From Bacteroidales bacterium (GTDB taxonomy: Bacteria; Bacteroidota; Bacteroidia; Bacteroidales; JAUNSR01): a stretch of 64,000 nucleotides of DNA. The notes beneath the pieces were generated by a model, which had not been told where the DNA came from, searched no databases, and worked only from the letters and a program-made list of their open reading frames with translations. The stretch is from assembly GCA_030539115.1 (NCBI GenBank), contig JAUNSR010000004.1, positions 74,162 to 138,161 on the forward strand, read 5' to 3'. Both the position numbers and the translations under genes were made by a program. Shown in pieces: positions 36,016-46,730 of the stretch (positions are counted from its first letter, which is position 1; every line of letters begins with the position of its first letter).

Positions 36016-39000
36016 CTAATTCTGCTTTTTAATTATTTCTAATTGAGGTTTCATTTTATTTAAAACGTAAACAGCCTCTTCTACAGATTTAATATCTGAG
36101 ATAAGCATTGACCGTTTACCTTTTAATTCACGAAGTTGACATTGTCTTGGATTATGCTGCATATAATTAAGAACATAGCCAAAGGCATCCGATTGATAGT
36201 ATGATGATTTATCATCCTCAATAAAATAAAGATACATTTTATCCTGCTTAAGAGTGATTTTCTCAAAACCAAGCTCACGGCCAAGCTTTCTTAATGATAC
36301 AACTCTTATTAATTCCATTCCCTCTTTTGGGATACTTCCAAATCTGTCTTGTAAACGATTGATAAACATTCTTATATCTTTTTCTTTCTCCATATTGTCA
36401 AGCTCTTTATAAAGAGATATCCTTTCTGAAGAGTTGGGAATGTAATCTGACGGGAAAAGAAGTTCAAGGTCTGATTCTATAATAGTATCACTAAGCCATG
36501 TTTTATCTTCTTTGTCATTTTCATTATCAATATTTTCATAAAGGTCATAAAACTCATCATTCTTAAGTTCATCAACAGCTTCCTTAAGAATCTTCTGATA
36601 TGTCTCATAACCTAAATCGGCAATGAATCCGCTTTGTTCTCCTCCAAGAAGATTGCCCGCTCCGCGGATATCAAGGTCCTGCATAGCAATATGAATGCCG
36701 CTTCCAAGCTCAGAGAAGTTCTCGATAGCCTGGAGTCTTCTTCTTCCTTCCTGACTTAATGTGTTAAGAGGAGCAGCAAGAAGATAGCAAAAAGCCTTTT
36801 TATTGCTTCTGCCGACTCTTCCTCTTAATTGGTGGAGCTCACTAAGCCCGAAATTCTCAGCATGATTAATTATCATGGTATTTGCATTGGGAATATCAAT
36901 GCCCGACTCTATGATGGTGGTTGCAAGTAAAACATCATATTCCTGATTGGCAAAGTCTATAATTCTTTTTTCAAGAATTTCAGGATCCATTTGTCCATGT
37001 CCCACAGCAACTCTTGCATCGGGTATAAGTCTGTGAATTAAGGATTCCAAATCTGCAAGCTGTTGAATCCTATTGTTAATAAAGAAAACCTGACCATTTC
37101 TGCTCATCTCAAAATTGATAGCCTCTTTTATAACCTGTTCATCAAAACGGTGAACTTCTGTCTGAATAGGATATCTATTTGGCGGAGGAGTGGCAATAAC
37201 AGAAAGATCTCTGGCTCCCATAAGAGAGAACTGGAGTGTCCTTGGAATTGGGGTAGCTGTCATTGTCAGTGTGTCGATATTTGTTTTTAGTTGTTTAAGC
37301 TTTTCTTTAACAGCCACACCAAACTTTTGCTCTTCGTCAATGATAAGAAGTCCTATATCTTTGAATTTAACATCTTTGCCAATCAATTTGTGAGTTCCGA
37401 CAAGAATGTCAATCTTTCCCTCTGCCAAATCAGCCAAAAGCTGTTTAACTTCAGAGGGCTTGCGGGCACGTGTTAAATAATCGACTCTTACAGGGAAATC
37501 TTTAAGCCTTTCTGTAAATGTTTTGTAGTGCTGAAAAGCAAGAACAGTGGTAGGAACAAGCACGGCAACCTGCTTGCCATCAGTAGCAGCCTTAAAAGCA
37601 GCCCTGACAGCAATCTCGGTTTTACCAAAACCGACATCTCCGCAGATAAGTCTATCCATTGGACGTTCGCTCTCCATATCTTTTTTTACATCCTGAGTGG
37701 AAGTCAGCTGATCGGGAGTATCTTCATAAATGAAAGATGCTTCAAGCTCTTGCTGAAGGTAGGAATCGGGATTGAAACTGTAGCCTTTTTCTTCACGACG
37801 CTTGGCATAAAGAAGAATAAGGTCACGCGCAATATCTTTCATCTTGCTCTTTGTCTTTTCCTTCATCTTTTCCCAAGCCCCTGTGCCAAGTTTGTTGATT
37901 TTAGGAGGTGTTCCCTCTTTACCTCTATATTTGGCGAGTTTGTGAAGAGCATGAATACTCACAAAGAGAATGTCATCATTCTGATATATAAGTTTTACAA
38001 CTTCCTGCATTTTACCATTTACAGGAGTGCGGATAAGTCCCCCGAATTTGCCGACTCCATGGTCTATATGCACCACATAATCGCCAATTTTGAATTGATT
38101 AAGCTCTTTTAAAGAAAGGGCGATTTTGCCTGTGCGGGCTTTATCGCTTTTAAGATTATACTTATGAAAACGGTCAAAAAGCTGGTGATCGGTAAAATAA
38201 CATGCTTTCATGTCATCATCGGCAAAGCCTTCATGGACGGTCTTTAGAACAGGAGTAAAAGAGATATTGTCACCTCTGTCATTAAAGATTGATTGTATTC
38301 TTTCTATCTGCTTTTGACTGTCGCTAAGAATATAAATTGTATATCCGTTGGAGATATAATCATAAAAAGATTTAGCAACTAATTCGAAGTTCTTATGATA
38401 GGTCGGTTGCAGTGAAGTATGAAATTCAATTGAAGAGGGGGAAAGGCTTGATGACTTTGTTCCAAATTCTATTCTTTTAAAATCAAAAATTCTCTTTTTG
38501 AATTCAAAAGGATCAACAATTTTCTTTTTAATATCCAAATCACCCTCTTCACTTATTAATAGCTGTTCTGAAATCTCATCATTAGCTATGGATTCGATTC
38601 TTTCACAAAGCCATGAAAGGTCTTTAAAGCCAAAAATTACATCAGAAGAAATAAATTCTAGAAAAGATATACCAAAACTTTCTCCTCTTGAAAGATTTGG
38701 AACCAATGAAATTTCATTAATTTTCTCTACAGAAAGTTGGGTGTCAACTTCAAAAGTACGAATGCTTTCAACTTCATCGCCAAAAAAGTCTATTCTAAAT
38801 GGCATTTCATTCGAAAAAGAGAAAACATCAAGAATAGAGCCTCTCACAGAATATTGTCCCGGTTCATAAACATATTCAACTCTTTCAAATCCATATTCAT
38901 TAAGAACATCTGCAACAAATATAGAATCCACTTTCTCGTTACTTTTAATCCTTAGAGTTTGTTTTGAAAGAGTATCGCTTTTAATAACTTTCTCAGCAAG

Positions 39001-39381
39001 GGCTTCTGGGTAGGTTACAATCATCAAACCTTTATTTAGTGATTGCAATCTGCTTAAAACCTCTGTTCTTAAAATCTCACTTGCTGAATCTATCTGCCCA
39101 TATTTTATGGCTCTTTTATAGGAAGAGGGGAAATAATATATATTTTCCTCGCCTGAAATCTGAACCAAGTCATGATAAAAGTAGCCCGCTTCCTCTGCAT
39201 CGTTAAGAACAAAAATATAATTCCTTGATGTCTCTTTTTTTAACGGAGCCATAAAAGTGGCTGCTGAGGAACCTTTTAAACCTTGAAGAAAAATAGATTC
39301 GGTATTATTCTCAATAAGATTCTTTAATGCATTGAATCTGGGCTTTGAAAGAATATAATTGGAAAGATCATTAGTTTGCAT
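36016..39381 (-). CDS. mfd: Transcription-repair coupling factor Mfd
   Basis: Displaces RNA polymerase stalled at DNA damage and recruits UvrA. 1121 residues against 1148 in E. coli. Domains in order: UvrB-homology module (about 1-320), the RNA-polymerase-interacting CarD-like domain (about 410-480, FKIGDYVVHIDHGVGKFGGL), and RecG-like translocase motor with Walker A CGDVGFGKTEIA, the DEEQ box LLIIDEEQKFG, TATPIPRTL, and the motif VI region LHQLRGRVGRSNKKAF, then a C-terminal TRCF domain. Monocistronic. A near-consensus minus-strand TGATTTTG about 40 bases upstream could be its -7 box. Confidence 0.97.
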   Translation of the reverse strand: MQTNDLSNYILSKPRFNALKNLIENNTESIFLQGLKGSSAATFMAPLKKETSRNYIFVLNDAEEAGYFYHDLVQISGEENIYYFPSSYKRAIKYGQIDSASEILRTEVLSRLQSLNKGLMIVTYPEALAEKVIKSDTLSKQTLRIKSNEKVDSIFVADVLNEYGFERVEYVYEPGQYSVRGSILDVFSFSNEMPFRIDFFGDEVESIRTFEVDTQLSVEKINEISLVPNLSRGESFGISFLEFISSDVIFGFKDLSWLCERIESIANDEISEQLLISEEGDLDIKKKIVDPFEFKKRIFDFKRIEFGTKSSSLSPSSIEFHTSLQPTYHKNFELVAKSFYDYISNGYTIYILSDSQKQIERIQSIFNDRGDNISFTPVLKTVHEGFADDDMKACYFTDHQLFDRFHKYNLKSDKARTGKIALSLKELNQFKIGDYVVHIDHGVGKFGGLIRTPVNGKMQEVVKLIYQNDDILFVSIHALHKLAKYRGKEGTPPKINKLGTGAWEKMKEKTKSKMKDIARDLILLYAKRREEKGYSFNPDSYLQQELEASFIYEDTPDQLTSTQDVKKDMESERPMDRLICGDVGFGKTEIAVRAAFKAATDGKQVAVLVPTTVLAFQHYKTFTERLKDFPVRVDYLTRARKPSEVKQLLADLAEGKIDILVGTHKLIGKDVKFKDIGLLIIDEEQKFGVAVKEKLKQLKTNIDTLTMTATPIPRTLQFSLMGARDLSVIATPPPNRYPIQTEVHRFDEQVIKEAINFEMSRNGQVFFINNRIQQLADLESLIHRLIPDARVAVGHGQMDPEILEKRIIDFANQEYDVLLATTIIESGIDIPNANTMIINHAENFGLSELHQLRGRVGRSNKKAFCYLLAAPLNTLSQEGRRRLQAIENFSELGSGIHIAMQDLDIRGAGNLLGGEQSGFIADLGYETYQKILKEAVDELKNDEFYDLYENIDNENDKEDKTWLSDTIIESDLELLFPSDYIPNSSERISLYKELDNMEKEKDIRMFINRLQDRFGSIPKEGMELIRVVSLRKLGRELGFEKITLKQDKMYLYFIEDDKSSYYQSDAFGYVLNYMQHNPRQCQLRELKGKRSMLISDIKSVEEAVYVLNKMKPQLEIIKKQN

Positions 39382-39789
39382 AAATCCTAAATCTTCTGTT
39401 TAGTATGTTTTTTGCAAAATCAATTATTTAACAAAAAATAGTCAACTCTAAATTGTATTTAATGTTTACATTTTGAGTTGCAAAGACTTTAACTATTAAA
39501 ACCTTATTTTATTTCATAATCTGATTTTAATGCAAATTTAAACAGAAATATATAAAATACACCTTTGCAAGCCTGCTCATTATCTCTTTTTATAGTTATT
39601 GGCAGGTATTTTTAATGTATTTACACTTTAAATATACATCTTTTAAAAAGTCAATATAAAGTCATATTTAAACGAGTAAAACAAAAGTTTTAAATATAGT
39701 TTTGTACAACTCGAATAGATTGAGCTTTTAATAAAAATAAAAATTTTATATTTGAAATCTTAAATAAATAAATCCATTAAGATAAACTC
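39382..39789. other. Divergent intergenic region, mfd / glycosyltransferase
   Basis: Very AT-rich. It contains the -7 box of the GT2 gene at its right end. I see no gene or repeat in the remainder. Confidence 0.45.
39747..39754 (+). promoter_or_regulatory. -7 box of the GT2-pyrC-rmuC unit
   Basis: TATATTTG, 35 bases before the glycosyltransferase start. No -33 match. Confidence 0.5.
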
Positions 39790-40590
39790 ATGAGTGAATT
39801 TGAAAATAATAATATAGAAGGTAATAAATCCCAATCAGACAATTTAATTAAAACTAAATCAGACAGTATAGTTATTATACCAACTTATAATGAAAAAGAA
39901 AATATAGAAAATATTATTCGATATGTCTTTTCCTTGCCTAAGGAGTTTTGTATACTTGTCATTGATGACGGTTCTCCCGATGGAACAGCCAATATTGTAA
40001 AGAAATTAATGAAAGAGTTTACTCAAAGACTTTATATTATTGAAAGAGAGGGCAAACAAGGGTTGGGAACAGCCTATATAACAGGGTTTAAGTGGGCTTT
40101 GGAAAATAATTACGGCTATATTTTTGAAATGGATGCCGATTTTTCTCACAATCCCGACGATTTAATTAAACTTTATAATGCATGTTCGGTTGAAGGAAAT
40201 GACATGGCTGTAGGTTCCCGCTATGTAAGTGGAGTAAACGTAGTTAATTGGCCGATGAGCAGGGTTATTATGTCATATTTTGCCTCTAAATATGTTAGAA
40301 TCATTACCGGAATGAGAATTTGCGATACAACAGCCGGCTTTGTTTGCTACACAAACAAATTGCTCAGCTCGATAGAATTGGATAAGATTAGATTTAAAGG
40401 ATATGCTTTCCAAATAGAAATGAAGTTTACTGCCTATAAAATGGGTGCCAAAATTAAAGAAGTGCCAATAATATTTATTAATAGAGTTTTAGGCGTTTCC
40501 AAAATGAATTCCAGTATCTTTGGTGAAGCCGTTTTTGGGGTTATAAAGCTGAAAATCGATGGATTAACAAAACATTATACTAAACTTTAG
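39790..40590 (+). CDS. Polyprenol-phosphate mannosyltransferase-like GT2 enzyme
   Basis: 266 residues. After a polar N-terminal tail of about 25 residues comes a GT-A domain: VIIPTYNEKENIENII, the nucleotide-binding LVIDDGSPDGTANIV and the DxD-type EMDADFSHNP. Family-specific CDTTAGFVCY and a GVSKMNSSI motif near the C-terminus match dolichyl/polyprenyl-phosphate mannose synthases without membrane helices. It would make polyprenyl-phosphate hexose as a lipid-linked sugar donor. The next gene, dihydroorotase, follows after 93 bases; I recall this pair from other Bacteroidales. Confidence 0.9.
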   Translation: MSEFENNNIEGNKSQSDNLIKTKSDSIVIIPTYNEKENIENIIRYVFSLPKEFCILVIDDGSPDGTANIVKKLMKEFTQRLYIIEREGKQGLGTAYITGFKWALENNYGYIFEMDADFSHNPDDLIKLYNACSVEGNDMAVGSRYVSGVNVVNWPMSRVIMSYFASKYVRIITGMRICDTTAGFVCYTNKLLSSIELDKIRFKGYAFQIEMKFTAYKMGAKIKEVPIIFINRVLGVSKMNSSIFGEAVFGVIKLKIDGLTKHYTKL

Positions 40591-40683
40591 AAAATATCTA
40601 TGCTTTAAACAAAAAATAAGGATGTTATAATCTTCTTATTTAATATCTTATTATTAAAATATTCTTTTTCAAAAATTCCCAAT

Positions 40684-42024
40684 ATGATTTTAATTGACAG
40701 AGCAACCGTTATTAACGAGGATGAGATTTTTAAAGCATCGATACTTATAGAAAATGAAAAAATAAAAAAAATTTTCAAGGAAGATGTTCCCGAAAATATC
40801 AAAAATTTATGCAAAGAGATTATTGATGCTAAAGGAAAATATCTTATTCCAGGTGTCATAGATGATCAAGTCCATTTTCGTGAGCCCGGATTAACTCATA
40901 AGGCAGATATTGAAAGCGAATCAAAAGCTGCAGTTGCCGGAGGAACAACTACCTTTATGGATATGCCAAATACCAAGCCTCAAACAGTAACTTTAGATGA
41001 TTTGCTCTGGAAAAGAGAAAGAGCCTCCAAGACTTCTGTAGCCAATTATGCTTTTTATATTGGTGCAAATAATACAAATATTGATGTTTTAAAAAATATC
41101 GACCCACATTTGGTTTGCGGTGTTAAAGTATTTATGGGTTCTTCAACAGGAAATATGCTTGTTGACAATAAAAAAGTGCTTGAAAGGATATTTGGTGAAG
41201 TTCCTTTCCTTGTAGCAACTCATTGTGAAAAAGAGGAGGTTATCAAGGCAAACATTCAAAAATATAAATCCCTTTATGGAGAAGATTTACCTATTAAATT
41301 TCATCCTTTGATCAGAAGCGAAGAGGCTTGTTATGCTTCCTCTTCAGAGGCTGCCGAACTTGCAACAAAAATGGGAGGGAGGCTTCATATTCTTCATCTT
41401 TCAACAGAAAAAGAGCTCTCTTTGTTGTCGAATGGAGAACTTGAGAATAAAAAGATTACCGGAGAAGTATGCGCACATCATCTTTGGTTTAATGATAGTG
41501 ATTATGAAAAATTTGGTAATCGAATTAAGTGGAATCCTGCAATTAAAAAAGAAAGCGATAGAAAGGCTCTTATCAATGCTTTAAACAGTGGTAGAATTGA
41601 TGTTGTTGCAACAGATCATGCTCCGCACCTTCTTTCAGAAAAACAGGGCAATGTTTTTACCGCAGCATCAGGCGGTCCTTTAATTCAGTATTCTCTTCTT
41701 GTGCTTTTTGAGAAGAGTCTTCAAAAAGAGATTTCATTAGAAAATATAGTTAAGAGAGCATCTCATTCACCTGCCAAGCTTTTTAAAATAATTGACAGAG
41801 GTTTTATAAAAGAGGGCTTTTATGCCGATTTAGTAATTGTTGATCCAAATCAAAAAACACTTGTATCAAAAGAAACAATCCTTTCAAAATGTGGATGGAG
41901 CCCTTTTGAAGGCTTTGAGTTCAATCATAAAATAGACTATACCTTTGTAAATGGTAGGTGCGTTTATCATAATGGCATAGTAGATGATTCTATAAAAGGT
42001 TATGCTGTGGATTTTGATGTTTAA
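40684..42024 (+). CDS. pyrC: Dihydroorotase-family enzyme (class I type)
   Basis: Cyclises N-carbamoyl-aspartate to dihydroorotate in pyrimidine synthesis. 446 residues of amidohydrolase fold. The metal motif reads DDQVHFREPG (about 60-69): the first His of the usual HxH is Gln. Other ligands are present: the carbamylated Lys in GVKVFMGSS (about 148), His in THCEKEE (about 180), His in ILHLST, and Asp in ATDHAPH (about 311). I recall the DDQVHFR form as common in Bacteroidetes, so activity is likely retained, but hydantoinase-like roles cannot be excluded. It overlaps no gene; rmuC starts 27 bases downstream. Confidence 0.88.
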   Translation: MILIDRATVINEDEIFKASILIENEKIKKIFKEDVPENIKNLCKEIIDAKGKYLIPGVIDDQVHFREPGLTHKADIESESKAAVAGGTTTFMDMPNTKPQTVTLDDLLWKRERASKTSVANYAFYIGANNTNIDVLKNIDPHLVCGVKVFMGSSTGNMLVDNKKVLERIFGEVPFLVATHCEKEEVIKANIQKYKSLYGEDLPIKFHPLIRSEEACYASSSEAAELATKMGGRLHILHLSTEKELSLLSNGELENKKITGEVCAHHLWFNDSDYEKFGNRIKWNPAIKKESDRKALINALNSGRIDVVATDHAPHLLSEKQGNVFTAASGGPLIQYSLLVLFEKSLQKEISLENIVKRASHSPAKLFKIIDRGFIKEGFYADLVIVDPNQKTLVSKETILSKCGWSPFEGFEFNHKIDYTFVNGRCVYHNGIVDDSIKGYAVDFDV

Positions 42025-42051
42025 TGTTCACTCAACAATAAATCTGTTTAA

Positions 42052-43425
42052 ATGATTCTAACTATTTTAATATCTTGCTTTTTTTCATCCCTTCTTGTTT
42101 ATTTATTTCTTAGACCGGCTTTAGTGAAGTCAAAGGATTTTGAGAGTCGCCTAAATGAATCAATCTCTGAGAATAATGATTTAAAGAGAAATATTCTTGA
42201 GGCAGAAAAACAAATCAGTTCATTAAAAGCTTTGCTCGACTCTTCCAATAAGGAAAAAGATAATTTGAAAAATGATTATGATTTGCTTTCAAATAGGTAT
42301 CAAAAGCTTTTAAGTGAACATGCCTCTCTTGATGCAAACTACTCTTATCTTTTAGAAAAACAAGAAAAGTCGGAAAAAGAACTTGAGCAGAAATATAAAA
42401 CTATGGAGTCTGAATTTAAACTCCTTGCTAACAGTATTCTTGAGGAAAAAACTAAAAAGTTTACCGAGCAAAATAAAAATGAATTAAATAATATTCTTCA
42501 ACCACTGAAAGAGAATATCTCTGCTTTTAAAGTTAAAGTTGAGGAGACCTATGACAGGGAATCAAAAGAAAGATTTTCTCTTCAAGATAGAATTAAAGAA
42601 CTTGTTGCATTAAATAACCAAATCAGTGAAGATGCCAAAAACTTAACTAAAGCTTTAAAAGGCGATTCTAAAGTTCAAGGTGATTGGGGAGAAATGATTC
42701 TTGAAACTATCTTGGAAAAGTCAGGCCTTCAAAAAAATAGGGAATATTTTATTCAGGAGACTTTAAAAGATGAATCAGGCAATACTCTTAAAAGCGAACA
42801 GGGCAAACTGATGCGCCCGGATGTCATTGTTGCTTATCCTGATAAAAGAAATATTATTATTGATTCAAAAGTCTCTCTTACTGCTTACGTAAGATATACT
42901 GAATCGGATAATAACAATGAACTTAATCTTTCTCTTTCTGAACATCTTCGTTCGGTGAAGTCGCATATAGACGAGCTTTCAAAAAAAAATTATCAGGATT
43001 ATACCTCTTCACTTGATTTTGTTATGATGTTTATCCCAAACGAAACAGCTTATATGCTTGCAATGCAGGCTGATCCTAATTTATGGCAATATGCTTATGA
43101 GAGAAGAGTGCTTATTATCAGCCCTACCAATCTTATTACTGCACTTAAACTTGTTGCTGACCTTTGGAAAAGGGAAAAACAAAATAGAAATGCTTTGGAT
43201 ATTGCAGAGAAAGGGGGACGCCTTTATGACAAATTTGCTCTCTTAGTCGATTCTATTAATGATTTAGGTGAAAAACTTAAGAGTGCTAACAAAACTTATG
43301 AACTGACTGTTTCTCAACTTTATCAGGGCAAAGGAAATCTTATCTCTCAGGTTGATAAATTAAGAGAACTTGGAGTAAAAAGCAAAAAACAATTACCATA
43401 TAATGAAAATGAGGATAGTCTGTAA
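42052..43425 (+). CDS. rmuC: DNA recombination protein RmuC
   Basis: 457 residues. An N-terminal membrane segment (about 2-20) is followed by a long coiled coil (about 25-210, rich in Glu/Lys/Leu) and an endonuclease-like PD-(D/E)xK domain. The latter shows [35 protein letters not shown] and [12 protein letters not shown]. RmuC limits inversions at short repeats in E. coli. Short gap after pyrC suggests cotranscription. The terminator overlaps its stop codon. Confidence 0.93.
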   Translation: MILTILISCFFSSLLVYLFLRPALVKSKDFESRLNESISENNDLKRNILEAEKQISSLKALLDSSNKEKDNLKNDYDLLSNRYQKLLSEHASLDANYSYLLEKQEKSEKELEQKYKTMESEFKLLANSILEEKTKKFTEQNKNELNNILQPLKENISAFKVKVEETYDRESKERFSLQDRIKELVALNNQISEDAKNLTKALKGDSKVQGDWGEMILETILEKSGLQKNREYFIQETLKDESGNTLKSEQGKLMRPDVIVAYPDKRNIIIDSKVSLTAYVRYTESDNNNELNLSLSEHLRSVKSHIDELSKKNYQDYTSSLDFVMMFIPNETAYMLAMQADPNLWQYAYERRVLIISPTNLITALKLVADLWKREKQNRNALDIAEKGGRLYDKFALLVDSINDLGEKLKSANKTYELTVSQLYQGKGNLISQVDKLRELGVKSKKQLPYNENEDSL

Positions 43426-43445
43426 CTTTAGGCTATCCTCATTTT
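43406..43445 (+). terminator. rmuC terminator overlapping the stop codon
   Basis: AAAATGAGGATAG pairs with CTATCCTCATTTT across a 14-base loop containing the stop codon. Confidence 0.75.
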
Positions 43446-43558
43446 GTAAATAATTCTATTGTATATTAAAACTGAAGATTGCGATTAATTTCTTGTCTTA
43501 TATCCTTTATGAATTAATCTTTAGTGTAAGTGAAATGATAAATAATTAGAATAAAATA

Positions 43559-45871
43559 TTATTCATTGTTTGAGATTGAATATTTACCGGAATTTAAAAA
43601 AACTATATAATATCTCTTTGAGCTGTCTTTCTTAGCTTTTACCTTTTCTCCATTAATATAAATCTTATCATTATTTGACTTGCAAGGAATATAGAATACT
43701 GTTGAGGTATTACTCGGCAATTCCAAATCAGCAATAAATTTATTTGAGTTATTATCCGAAACATTAAAGATAATATCTCCCATAATTGTTGGAACCTTAC
43801 ATTTAGCATGACTAATATCTCCGAGATGAGGTATGATTCTAATTTTCTTAAATCCAGGTTCAAGAGGTTCAATTCCCATAACTTTCCTTGGAATAATGTT
43901 GGCGGGAGCGGCACCCCAAGCATGATTCCAATCTTGATTGGGCTTATATTTATCATCCCAAGCCTCCATTGTAATTGTGGCTCCCTTATCTATCATGTTT
44001 TTCCATCCTCTGTCATCTTCTGCCTTTAACAATGACAAAGCATAGTCATCCATATTCTGGTCAAAAAGAGCTTCCATAAGAAACTGAGAACCATAAACAC
44101 TGCAAGCCATTCCTCTTGTGCTCATATAGTCTTTTATTTTATTTAAATCATTCTCTTTCGGCAATTCAAAAAGAGCAGCAAACATATTTGAATGAAGGGA
44201 TGAATGATCAGCGTCGAGATTGTCTCTGTAATTTCCTTGCTTGGAATTAAAATAATATTTATTAAAATTATTTCTAAAATTCTTTTTCTCTTTTTCAAGA
44301 ATATTTACATCATTCTCTTTATTAAGTATTTTAGCTATACTTAGTAATCTATCGATAGCGGCATAATGCCAAGCATTAACAACACAATTATATTTTCCAA
44401 AAATATAACCATCGGTTTCTCCCCCTTTATCCTCGTTAACTCCTTTTCCAACACTTGGCCAATCTACTATATCTCTTATATTTCCTCCTTTAAATTTAAT
44501 AGATTCAAGAAATTCAGGAGTCTGAAGTTTTTTATCTGCGGTTATAAAACCCAAAGAATCTTTTAATTCAAAAAGAGTTCTGTTTTTTAAGTTTGAATAA
44601 TATTTATCAAGGGAACGATTATCGCCTGAATATAAATAATCATTCCAAGCTATAACTACAGATTGTAAAATCCATTCAGTTGGCCAAGTAGGATAATTAA
44701 TCAGATATTCATGAGTATTTCTTGCCAATGTAAATTCATTATCTGTATAATAATAACTTAATTGATTAATCAGGGCATCAGCTTCATAAGGAATTCTTTC
44801 TCTATCACCATCTATAAATATACCTAAAGAACTGGTAGCTTTCATCGAATAAGATGAAATATCCCAAATTTTGTTTATCACAGAATCAGAACATTCAAAA
44901 TAAGCTGCATTATCATTGAAAGGATACGAGATTATATCTCTTTTTAGATCATCAACTTTAGCTTTTCCATTCTTATTCTCTATTTCTACATATCTAAAAG
45001 GAACAACTTCTCCTATATAAGATGGTATCTTTATTGCAGCATTTCCCGTATTACGACTGTCCGGTCTTATTTTTACATAATAAGTATGAGTTCCTTCAAT
45101 CAATGGAAGAACATATTGTTGATATCTTGTGCTTCCTGCAGGTTTTCTGTTAACATGATTGCCCTGTTTTCTCTCACCTAAATGAATCAATAAAGTGTCT
45201 TTATCATTATATGAAGTAACAGTCAATGTTAACTGAGAATAGGCATCCTTCCCAAAGTCATAAAAAATTGAACCGCCATTATCTATTTCATTTGTATAAG
45301 TTTGATTAGTCTTTACAAGAGAATATGTAGGTGAGGAGTAATTATTTTGTAAATCCTTTGCTGTTAAAAAGCTTTTTGAATTGCTCCAATCACTCTCATT
45401 ATTATTGTTGTCACAATATTTTACTGTCCAATAATAAACTTGTGAGGGTTTAAGTTTATCTCCGGCATATTTAACACTTACATTATTTGCAGACTCAATT
45501 TCATGGCTATCCCAAACTATACCTTTTTTATCAGCCTTATCCTGATTATTTATTGAAATATAGCTTTCAAGATCATTTTTGTTTTCCGCTACAACTATCC
45601 TATATTTAGATTGAAATACATTATTACTATAATTAGGAATTATCCAAGAAAAGATAGGATTCATAGATTTTATCTCTGCTATCTGTAATGGTTCTATAGC
45701 TGAATTTATATCTTCGAGGGTTAGATTCGTAATATGACCATTTGAAAAAACTTTATCTGAATATTCTATCAAATCCGTTCTCAATTTGTCTGCTTTAGGA
45801 AGTTTTGACTGAGAATAAATCATCTGACTGCCAATACATACTATTGAAAAAAGGTAAAATTTTTTATTCAT
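43559..45871 (-). CDS. Alpha-L-rhamnosidase-like glycosidase, GH78
   Basis: 770 residues with a signal peptide (about 1-21, MIYSQSK), so exported. Bacterial rhamnosidase layout: N-terminal beta-sandwich (about 50-170, VYYWTVKYCDNNNNESDWSN), a second beta domain with GSIFYDFGKDAYSQL, the (alpha/alpha)6 catalytic barrel with IFIDGDRERIPYEADAL (acid residues of the GH78 active site) and EAWDDKYKPNQDWNHAWGAA, and a C-terminal beta-domain (GFKKIRIIPHLGD). Releases rhamnose from plant or bacterial glycans; exact linkage is unknown. It stands alone, with no SusCD genes nearby. Confidence 0.9.
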   Translation of the reverse strand: MNKKFYLFSIVCIGSQMIYSQSKLPKADKLRTDLIEYSDKVFSNGHITNLTLEDINSAIEPLQIAEIKSMNPIFSWIIPNYSNNVFQSKYRIVVAENKNDLESYISINNQDKADKKGIVWDSHEIESANNVSVKYAGDKLKPSQVYYWTVKYCDNNNNESDWSNSKSFLTAKDLQNNYSSPTYSLVKTNQTYTNEIDNGGSIFYDFGKDAYSQLTLTVTSYNDKDTLLIHLGERKQGNHVNRKPAGSTRYQQYVLPLIEGTHTYYVKIRPDSRNTGNAAIKIPSYIGEVVPFRYVEIENKNGKAKVDDLKRDIISYPFNDNAAYFECSDSVINKIWDISSYSMKATSSLGIFIDGDRERIPYEADALINQLSYYYTDNEFTLARNTHEYLINYPTWPTEWILQSVVIAWNDYLYSGDNRSLDKYYSNLKNRTLFELKDSLGFITADKKLQTPEFLESIKFKGGNIRDIVDWPSVGKGVNEDKGGETDGYIFGKYNCVVNAWHYAAIDRLLSIAKILNKENDVNILEKEKKNFRNNFNKYYFNSKQGNYRDNLDADHSSLHSNMFAALFELPKENDLNKIKDYMSTRGMACSVYGSQFLMEALFDQNMDDYALSLLKAEDDRGWKNMIDKGATITMEAWDDKYKPNQDWNHAWGAAPANIIPRKVMGIEPLEPGFKKIRIIPHLGDISHAKCKVPTIMGDIIFNVSDNNSNKFIADLELPSNTSTVFYIPCKSNNDKIYINGEKVKAKKDSSKRYYIVFLNSGKYSISNNE

Positions 45872-46203
45872 CTTTTATGGTATTAGTGTTTTATATATGT
45901 AAATGTATAAATTTATGTAAGTTTTAGAAACTCAGTTTCTTAAAAAGATCCTTTTTACTAAATTATATCATAACTTAACATCGGGTTTATAATCTGTGAT
46001 AATTTTTTTTTCTATTTTTGATACACCTTTATTTTTTTATAATATGCGATTACTAATTACATATTTATTATAGAATAATTATCTATTCATCTAATTATTC
46101 TGTGATTTATTAATTCTACATAAAAGAATTACAATATTGCAGTTTAGATAATCTTAAGTCATTAGATAAATGGCATTAATATTTTTTTTATACACATAGA
46201 TAT
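45872..46203. other. Divergent intergenic region, GH78 / DUF1232
   Basis: Contains a plus-strand TATTTTTG box at 46013-46020, 183 bases before the DUF1232 start, which may be its promoter. Nothing else is recognised. Confidence 0.4.
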
Positions 46204-46593
46204 ATGGAAGAGTTTGACAATAATCCAATGATAATAGAAAAGTATAGTAAGAGTTATTCTGAAAACAATCTTCTTAAGAAGATACAATATGCAGCTAAAA
46301 GTGCCGGTGTAAAGATTATATATGCAGTAATGATTCTTTATTGTTTATTAATTGATGATAAGGTGCCTACCAAGGACAAAACTTTAATAATTGGAGCCTT
46401 TGGCTATTTTATACTTCCAATAGATATTATTCCTGATTTTCTTCCAGGAGGTTTTACAGATGACTTTGCTGCTTTGTTATGTGTTATTAAAATGGTTGCA
46501 TCAAATATTACACCAGAAATAAAAGAAAAAGCAAAGAATAAAGTTGTCAACATCTTCGGACAAGTTTCAGACGATCAGTTTGAATTGTTTTAG
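46204..46593 (+). CDS. DUF1232 (YkvA-type) small membrane protein
   Basis: 129 residues. It has the family core around two hydrophobic segments: VIYAVMILYCLL-like run, then the signature FILPIDIIPDFLPGGFTDDF (about 80-99). Function unknown for the family; it is a short membrane-associated protein in many bacteria. The charged N-terminus (about 1-30) is polar and probably cytoplasmic. Spelled motif details: segment one lies at about 37-52. Monocistronic. Confidence 0.85.
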   Translation: MEEFDNNPMIIEKYSKSYSENNLLKKIQYAAKSAGVKIIYAVMILYCLLIDDKVPTKDKTLIIGAFGYFILPIDIIPDFLPGGFTDDFAALLCVIKMVASNITPEIKEKAKNKVVNIFGQVSDDQFELF

Positions 46594-46651
46594 TTATGTC
46601 TCATTGGCATATTAAAATAAAAGCTTTGTATTGAAAGCAATTAAATAATAG

Positions 46652-46689
46652 CTGTTAAATATTATAACAGCCATAATGTCTTTTTTTTA
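46652..46689 (+). terminator. DUF1232 gene terminator
   Basis: GCTGTTA/TAACAGC hairpin, then a run of eight T residues at 46682-46689 separated by nine bases. Moderate support. Confidence 0.45.
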
Positions 46690-46730
46690 ATAATGCTAAC
46701 AGAGTCATTATTTATCTAAATAAGATATGT

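Noticed and set aside
37528..38112. Open frame of 194 codons on the plus strand inside mfd
   Set aside because: Antisense shadow of a highly conserved gene; no promoter, and composition follows the mfd codons.
43639..43956. 105-codon frame in another reading frame of the GH78 gene
   Set aside because: Same-strand shadow within the C-terminal domain of the glycosidase.
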